From: Clostridia bacterium
GTDB lineage: Bacteria > Bacillota > Clostridia > Monoglobales > Monoglobaceae
Direction: 5' to 3'
DNA: 8,996 nt
Assembly (NCBI GenBank): GCA_900769795.1
Contig: CAAGHZ010000034.1
Coordinates: 1-8,996 of the forward strand
The translations under genes and the position numbers were made by a program. The notes below the pieces were generated by a model. It had not been told where the DNA came from. It ran no database searches and was given only the letters and a program-made list of their open reading frames with translations. This document shows positions 4,027 through 8,996 of this stretch, piece by piece; position 1 is the first letter of the stretch; the number at the start of each line of letters is the position of its first letter.

Positions 4027-5391
4027 ATGATAAACATAAGTACAAATGAGATTGTCGAAACTATAAAAATGATCAGGGACGAGCATCTTGATATCAGAAC
4101 AATCACTATGGGTATTTCTCTTCTTGATTGTGCGGACGAGAGTGCAGAGCGTGCCTGCGAAAAAATTTATGACAAGATTACAAGATATGCAAAAGACCTT
4201 GTAAAGACAGGCGAAGAAATCAGCCGCAGATATGGTATACCTATCATAAACAAGCGTATATCGGTTACGCCTATCAGCCTTGTTGCAGCGGCAAGCAAAA
4301 CAGATGATTACGTGATGTTTGCAAAAACCCTTGACCGTGCCGCAAGAGAGACAGGAGTAAACTTTATTGGCGGATATTCTGCTTTAGTATATAAGGGATT
4401 TTCTGAAGGGGATATAAAACTTATAAAGTCAATCCCTGAGGCTCTTTGCTCAACAGAGAGGGTGTGCTCATCCGTTGGCGTTGCTACAACAAAGGCAGGC
4501 ATAAATATGGACGCAGTAAAACTTATGGGCGAGACAATCGTTAAAACTGCGCAAATGTCAGCCGACAACAACTCTATGGGTTGCGCAAAACTTGTTGTCT
4601 TTGCAAACCCTGTTGAAGACAACCCCTTTATGGCAGGCGCTTTTCATGGCGTGGGCGAGGGTGATTGTGTCATCAATGTCGGAATCAGCGGCCCAGGTGT
4701 TGTTAAATACGCCCTTGAGCAGATTAAGGGTCAGGACTTTGGCGTGGTTGCCGAGACTATAAAGAGGACGGCGTTTAAGATTACAAGAATGGGTCAGCTT
4801 GTCGCTCAGGAAGCGTCAAAGGCTCTTAATGTTCCTTTCGGAATTGTTGATTTATCTTTGGCACCAACTCCTGAGGTTGGTGACAGTGTTGCTTATATAT
4901 TAGAAGAAATGGGGCTTGAAAAGTGCGGAACCCACGGAACAACCGCAGCCCTTGCCCTGCTTAACGATGCGGTTAAAAAGGGCGGAGTTATGGCATCGGG
5001 GTATGTTGGCGGACTTTCGGGTGCATTCATCCCTGTCAGTGAAGACGCCGGTATGATTGCGGCGGCTGAGTGTGGTGCTCTTTGCCTTGATAAACTCGAG
5101 GCAATGACCTGCGTATGCTCTGTCGGCCTTGATATGATTGCAGTACCGGGTGACACACCTGCCTCTACTATATCTGCAATAATTGCAGACGAGATGGCGA
5201 TAGGTATGATAAACCAAAAGACTACGGCTGTTCGTATAATTCCGGCCGCAGGCAAAACTGTTGGTGACAGTGTTGAGTTTGGCGGTCTTTTGGGTGCGGC
5301 GCCGGTTATGCCTGTTCATAAATATTCAAGCGAAGAATTTATTAACAGAGGCGGCAGAATACCTGCACCTATCCATAGTTTAAAGAATTAG
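4027..5391 (+). CDS. PFL-fold family protein (DUF711/UPF0210)
   Basis: A full-length 454-residue cytoplasmic protein of the UPF0210 (DUF711) family, whose fold is related to pyruvate formate-lyase and ribonucleotide reductase barrels but which lacks the C-terminal glycyl-radical motif. Conserved blocks visible are NFIGGYSALV (about 112-121), CSSVGVATTKAGINMDAV (147-164), DNPFMAGAFHGVGE (198-211), ISGPGVV (220-226), GTHGTTAALALLNDAVKKGG (301-320) and VCSVGLDMIAVPGDTPAS (363-380). GGAGG at 4013-4017 precedes the ATG by nine bases. It is transcribed with the ACT protein and followed by a terminator, so the two form a self-contained operon. No reaction has been assigned to the family to my knowledge. 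Family call is very secure; function is unknown. Confidence 0.95.
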   Translation: MINISTNEIVETIKMIRDEHLDIRTITMGISLLDCADESAERACEKIYDKITRYAKDLVKTGEEISRRYGIPIINKRISVTPISLVAAASKTDDYVMFAKTLDRAARETGVNFIGGYSALVYKGFSEGDIKLIKSIPEALCSTERVCSSVGVATTKAGINMDAVKLMGETIVKTAQMSADNNSMGCAKLVVFANPVEDNPFMAGAFHGVGEGDCVINVGISGPGVVKYALEQIKGQDFGVVAETIKRTAFKITRMGQLVAQEASKALNVPFGIVDLSLAPTPEVGDSVAYILEEMGLEKCGTHGTTAALALLNDAVKKGGVMASGYVGGLSGAFIPVSEDAGMIAAAECGALCLDKLEAMTCVCSVGLDMIAVPGDTPASTISAIIADEMAIGMINQKTTAVRIIPAAGKTVGDSVEFGGLLGAAPVMPVHKYSSEEFINRGGRIPAPIHSLKN

Positions 5392-5402
5392 AATTAAGGC
5401 GT

Positions 5403-5433
5403 AAAAGAGCCCTGAGATTTATAGGGCTCTTTT
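5403..5433 (+). terminator. Rho-independent terminator after the DUF711 gene
   Basis: Eleven-base stem AAAAGAGCCCT (5403-5413) with AGGGCTCTTTT (5423-5433) and a 9-base loop. It starts 12 bases after the stop codon and closes the ACT-DUF711 operon, so the permease downstream needs its own promoter. Confidence 0.93.
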
Positions 5434-5436
5434 ATA

Positions 5437-5465
5437 TTGAAAATATTTAAATAATGTTTTAAATT
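5437..5465 (+). promoter_or_regulatory. Possible promoter of the AEC permease
   Basis: TTGAAA (5437-5442), 17 bases, then TAAATT (5460-5465), both partial matches. The predicted start near 5472 would give a leader of about 42 bases. It is the best candidate between the terminator and the permease but is weak by sequence. Confidence 0.35.
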
Positions 5466-5513
5466 TTGCAATTTACAAATACTACTACAGAATATAATAA
5501 AAAGGTGACGATA

Positions 5514-6440
5514 ATGCTTGAATATTTTTTGACAGTTTGCGGACAGATATTTTCTATGGCACTGATGGTTGTTGTAGGGTATATTATGTTCAAAGCAAAG
5601 ATGATAAACGAAGTGGGAACAAAACAGATGTCAGCATTTCTCTTAAAGGTAGTGACACCTTTTATTTTGATTGCTGCATATCAGAGAGAGTTTGATAAGG
5701 CCCTGTTTGGGCAGTGGATTATTATGTTCGCGGCGGCGTTGCTTACGTATTTAATCCATATAGTTATCGCAGAACTCATATACAAAAAGAAGGACTCTGT
5801 CTATGCCGAAAACAGATTGAGTATAATTCTGCCCAACAACGGCTTTATGGCTTTTCCTATACTTCAGGCGTTGGCGGGAGAGACGGGTATATTCTTTGGC
5901 TCAACAAGCGTAATTGTTCTGACTGTTTTGATTTGGTCTTATGGTGTAAAGTTAATGAGGCCCGAAGAAAAACTTGATATAAAGAAGATAGTTCTAAACC
6001 CCGGAATAATCGGTGTTGCAGGAGGCCTTATCCTTTTTTGCTCGCCATGGAAGTTGCCAAACAGTGTCTACACCGCAGTAAACTCAATCGGCTCAATAAA
6101 CACCCCCCTTGCGATGATTGTGCTCGGCGCTCTTCTTGCGCAGACGGATTTAAAGAGGGAACTTAAGAGGTTCTGCTATTATAAACTTGCATTTTTAAAA
6201 CTTATTTTATTGCCGCTTATTATGATGGTTGTGTTTGCGTTTATTCCGATGCCCCAAAACATTCGTCTTGTGGGATTTATCTGCTCGGTTACGCCAACTG
6301 CAACGGCGGTAAGTATGCTGTCTCAACTTTATGACAGAGACTATCGTTATGCCACAAACGCAGTGGTTATAATAACAGTTTTGTCTGCAATAACAATGCC
6401 CTTGATTTTGTCTCTCGGAAAACTTGTTATAGGGTACTAA
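5514..6440 (+). CDS. AEC (auxin efflux carrier) family permease
   Basis: A 308-residue integral membrane transporter of the Mem_trans/AEC family, whose bacterial members move small organic acids such as malate or malonate across the cytoplasmic membrane. About ten hydrophobic segments are visible, in two halves split by a charged central loop (MRPEEKLDIKK). Family hallmarks are LPNNGFMAFPI (residues 106-116), with the conserved Asn-Gly and Pro in a broken helix, and TPTATAVSMLSQLYDRD in the second half (260-276). The ATG at 5514 is chosen because AAAGGTGA lies directly upstream at 5501-5508; the same frame is open from a TTG at 5466 but that has no binding site. It has its own transcription unit between a terminator and the GH2 promoter. 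Substrate and direction cannot be read from sequence. Confidence 0.92.
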   Translation: MLEYFLTVCGQIFSMALMVVVGYIMFKAKMINEVGTKQMSAFLLKVVTPFILIAAYQREFDKALFGQWIIMFAAALLTYLIHIVIAELIYKKKDSVYAENRLSIILPNNGFMAFPILQALAGETGIFFGSTSVIVLTVLIWSYGVKLMRPEEKLDIKKIVLNPGIIGVAGGLILFCSPWKLPNSVYTAVNSIGSINTPLAMIVLGALLAQTDLKRELKRFCYYKLAFLKLILLPLIMMVVFAFIPMPQNIRLVGFICSVTPTATAVSMLSQLYDRDYRYATNAVVIITVLSAITMPLILSLGKLVIGY

Positions 6441-6483
6441 ACTACGCGTAGAAAAAAGTTATTTTACAATTTAATGACTTGTA

Positions 6484-6512
6484 TTGACATTAGGTAAAAT
6501 GTGTGATAGATT
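6484..6512 (+). promoter_or_regulatory. Promoter of the GH2 gene
   Basis: Perfect TTGACA (6484-6489), a 17-base spacer and TAGATT (6507-6512) with TG one base before it (extended -10). The start would fall near 6519, about 38 bases before the ATG. No terminator for the upstream permease is visible in this 116-base gap, so some read-through is possible. Confidence 0.75.
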
Positions 6513-6517
6513 GCACA
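6502..6517. promoter_or_regulatory. Inverted repeat over the GH2 -10 box
   Basis: TGTGA-TAGATT-GCACA: arms of five bases pair at four positions around a 6-base centre that is exactly the -10 hexamer. It differs by one base from the TGTGA-N6-TCACA pattern of CRP-like sites. Because it covers the -10 it would act as a repressor site, if it is one. The regulator is unknown and chance is not excluded. Confidence 0.3.
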
Positions 6518-6556
6518 TAATCAGAGTTTTTATATTAAATTTTAAGGAGAAGAATT

Positions 6557-8975
6557 ATGAGCAAATCGAGTCGCAGCACTTATCCCATTACCGAAAATTG
6601 GTACATATATAAAGGTGATGAAAGTAAACTTGGATATAACCCAAACGAGGGGGAGCCAACTGCTATCCCATCAATAATTCAGGAGGTATTTCCTCTTCAT
6701 CATGGTGTGGCGTTTTATCGTACAACTTTTACGCCTGATATAGATAAATTTGATGGCGGAAAATTATTGCTTCGCTTTTATGCAGTAGACTACAAGGCAG
6801 AAGTGTGGCTCAATGACGAATACTTAGGTAGCCACGAAGGCGGCGAGACTCCTTTTGAGTTTGATGTAACAAACAAAGTAAACGATGGCGACAACACTCT
6901 GCTTGTAAGAGTTATAAACCCTATTAATAAAGATATTGATGGTTTAAACATTATGAATGTTCCATCGAGGAACAAGAGAGTTGATAATACCGCAGGAAGT
7001 TCTATGAACCACGGCGGAATCTGGGATAGTGTAGAACTTGTGTCTGTGCCGGGTGTATACATTGACGATATGCTCCTGACGGGAGATGTACATACAGGTG
7101 AACTCACCGCTGATTTGTCACTTATGAACGCATCAGAGGCAAAAGAGGGTAGTGTTACCATAAACGTGTACGCAAGGTACAGCACGGGCGAAAAGGTGAC
7201 GGGCATAGTTGCTCCTTTTAAGGCGGATAACGGCGCAAACAAGGTGGCTGTAAAACTTGTTGTCCCTGACATCACTCTGTGGGATATAGACAACCCATAT
7301 CTTTACTATGTAGAAATTACAGTTGAGACAGAGATGGGCAGACATACCAAGATAGAGAGATTTGGTTTCAGAGAGTTTTTGGTAAAAGACGGATACTTTA
7401 TGCTCAACGGCAGAAAGATATTCTTAAAAGGCTCTCACTCGGGCAATGCCTTCCCTATTGGTCAGGGCTATCCTGTTGTAAAAGAACAAATCCGTCAGGA
7501 TATGCTTATGGCAAAAACTTACGGCTTTAATATGATAAGAGGTATCGCAGGCGTGTTCCGCAAGGAACAACTCGAGGTCTGTGACGAGATTGGTCTTCTT
7601 GTATATGAAGAGAGTCATGCTGCGTGGTGCACAGGCAGAAAGCACGGCCCAAAAGCACAAGAACTTGAAATCGGTGATTTGGATCTTATGCTTCAAAGAT
7701 TCGACAACTGTACACTTGAGATGATAAACAGAGATAAAAATCATCCATCGGTTGTTATGTGGGGATTTTTGAACGAGACCTTTGAGTATGAGCACGTATC
7801 CGACCGCGCAAGGGCTCTTCTGCCAAGGGCGAGAGAGGTTGACCCGTCAAGATTGATTATGTTCAGTTCGGGCAGATGGGATAAGGCGTGTGACAAGGGC
7901 AGTGCGTCTAATCCTTATTCTGACACATGGGATGTAATGATGGGCGCAGACGGTGCGGAAGGCTTTGTGCCAAACGAGGATGCTGTTATGCACATTGACG
8001 GCGCGGGTGATTTTCATTGCTATCCCCAGTATCCTTTTGAAGAGAGATTTTATACATATATGAGAAACTACGCAAAGGATTACCTCCCTGCGTTTATATC
8101 AGAGTGCGGAATGGGTCCGTCCTTTAACGTAATCGAAGAGGCAAAGCATTTCGAGCAGTACGGATGCAGAAGAGACCTTGATGACTATATGTGGATAAAG
8201 GATCAGGCAAACAGACTAGAGGCAGACTGGAAGAGACTCGGCCTTGAGAGAGTGTATCCGACGGCTGAAATGATGCTTAAAGAAAGTCAGCGACTCAGCG
8301 CAGAAGACAGAAGACGTATCTTTGACGTAATCCGCTCTAATCCGAAGTTTAATGGTTACAGTCTCAGTGGTCTTCTCGACCATGGCTGGTGTGGAGAAGG
8401 CTTGTGGAGTTTGTGGAGACGTTTTAAACCGGGTGTATACGATGCAGTGTGCGATGGTTGGGCAGCACTCAGATTCTGTCTCTTTACAAAGCATCATGTG
8501 TATTCGGGCGAAGAATTTGAGGTTGAAGCGGTTCTCGCAAACGAGTGCGTGCTAAAGCCCGGCAAATATACGGCGGAATTCTCCATTGTTGGGGATAATG
8601 GCACAGTTGAAATGTGGAACGAGGACTTTGAAATCAAGGATGATGCCTTCGCTGTACCTGTAACTAAAAAGAAGATAAAACTCGATGTTGCAAGCGGAAT
8701 GTATTCTCTTATTGCATATATGAAAGATGCATCACCTCTTGGAAACAAGTTTGATTTCTATGTTACAAACAAGAATGAGACACCAAAGAGCAATGCAAAG
8801 ATTTACGCATTTGGACTCGATGGTGCCACTGTAGAGTTCCTCAAAGGTAACGGCGTTGAAGTTTCCGCTTTTGATGGCGGCTATGACAGACCGATAATCG
8901 TCGGCAAGAATATAGCAAAGGACGATGTCAAGGCTTTAAAAGATGCGGCGGATAAGGGTGCAAAGGTGTTCTTTG
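6557..8975 (+). CDS. Glycoside hydrolase family 2 enzyme (beta-galactosidase/beta-glucuronidase type), 3'-truncated by contig end
   Basis: The frame is open from an ATG with AAGGAGA six bases upstream to the contig end; 806 genuine residues are present and no stop is reached. Residues after 806 come from adapter. Order of domains: N-terminal jelly-roll sugar-binding domain (about 35-165, with AEVWLNDEYLGSHEGGETPF and NHGGIWDSVEL), an immunoglobulin-like domain (about 168-266), the catalytic (beta/alpha)8 barrel from FGFREF at 269 (MLNGRKIFLKGS), and a C-terminal region with an alpha/beta segment from about 754. The acid/base is Glu407 in MWGFLNE and the nucleophile is probably Glu516 in AFISECG, both intact. 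There is no signal peptide, so it acts inside the cell on imported oligosaccharides or glycosides. GH2 covers beta-galactosidase, beta-glucuronidase, beta-mannosidase and others; I cannot fix the substrate. Strong promoter directly upstream. Confidence 0.93.
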
Positions 8976-8996
8976 AGATCGGAAGAGCGTCGTGTA
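8976..8996. other. Illumina adapter remnant (right contig end)
   Basis: The last 21 bases begin AGATCGGAAGAGCGTCG and are the reverse complement of the same P5-side universal adapter whose end is found at 1-14. Genome sequence ends at 8975. This stretch adds seven false residues (beginning EIGRASC) to the open frame of the GH2 gene. Confidence 0.97.

Noticed and set aside
4308..5319. Several open frames antisense to the DUF711 gene
   Set aside because: They are mirror frames of a long conserved coding sequence, without promoters or binding sites of their own.
5493..5498. TATAAT as the permease -10 box
   Set aside because: Transcription would begin near 5505, inside the ribosome binding site, leaving a leader too short to use it.
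5466..5513. TTG start for the permease
   Set aside because: No ribosome binding site precedes it, whereas the ATG at 5514 has AAAGGTGA directly upstream and starts at the first membrane segment.
6442..6451. Palindrome CTACGCGTAG after the permease as a REP element or terminator
   Set aside because: It is only ten bases, has no loop or T tract, and the GTAG is followed by an A run and not a hairpin stem.
6790..8748. Minus-strand open frames within the GH2 gene
   Set aside because: The plus-strand frame is continuous with intact catalytic motifs; the opposite frames lack start signals and resemble no family.

Overview
The window looks like a complete metagenomic or draft-genome contig from an anaerobic, probably gut-associated Firmicute of the Clostridia type. 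This rests on strong AGGAGG-type ribosome binding sites, sigma-A style promoters, a copper-amine-oxidase-N ('stalk domain') secreted protein, the UPF0237/UPF0210 gene pair, and a large intracellular-type glycoside hydrolase family 2 enzyme. No rRNA or tRNA is present, so the taxon is inference only. Both ends are Illumina adapter (1-14 and 8976-8996), so genuine sequence runs from 15 to 8975 and the last gene is cut by the contig end, not by biology.

Layout: (i) 54-1046, an aldo/keto reductase of the YghZ/L-glyceraldehyde-3-phosphate reductase type. (ii) 1083-2532, an AT-rich accessory island bounded by two identical 81-bp direct repeats. It holds a REP-associated tyrosine transposase (RAYT; minus strand), an XRE-type repressor just upstream in the same operon, and a divergent 93-residue helical protein. 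(iii) 2562-3482 (minus), a secreted stalk-domain protein. (iv) 3655-5433, an ACT-domain protein plus a PFL-fold DUF711/UPF0210 protein, with a consensus promoter and a terminator. (v) 5514-6440, an AEC-family permease. (vi) 6557-8975, a partial GH2 glycosidase with its own promoter.

The most interesting region is the island. Five short hairpins in or beside it are each preceded directly by the tetranucleotide GTAG, the signature of REP elements recognised by RAYT enzymes. Two of the five are identical, inverted relative to each other, and lie inside the RAYT reading frame, on either side of the HUH motif. The 81-bp repeat begins one base before a GTAG foot and ends in the middle of a bidirectional terminator. 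The left copy carries only half of that terminator and the right copy is complete. Recombination between the copies would remove exactly 1369 bp and leave one intact terminator between the reductase and the stalk-domain gene, so the island reads as a recent, possibly excisable insertion. Between the repressor and the divergent small gene are two promoters overlapped by repeated AGGCTA-type boxes, which suggests an autoregulated switch controlling the RAYT operon.

Outside the island the genes look like ordinary chromosomal metabolism: carbonyl reduction, small-molecule transport, glycan breakdown, and a conserved pair of unknown function that probably senses a ligand through the ACT domain.
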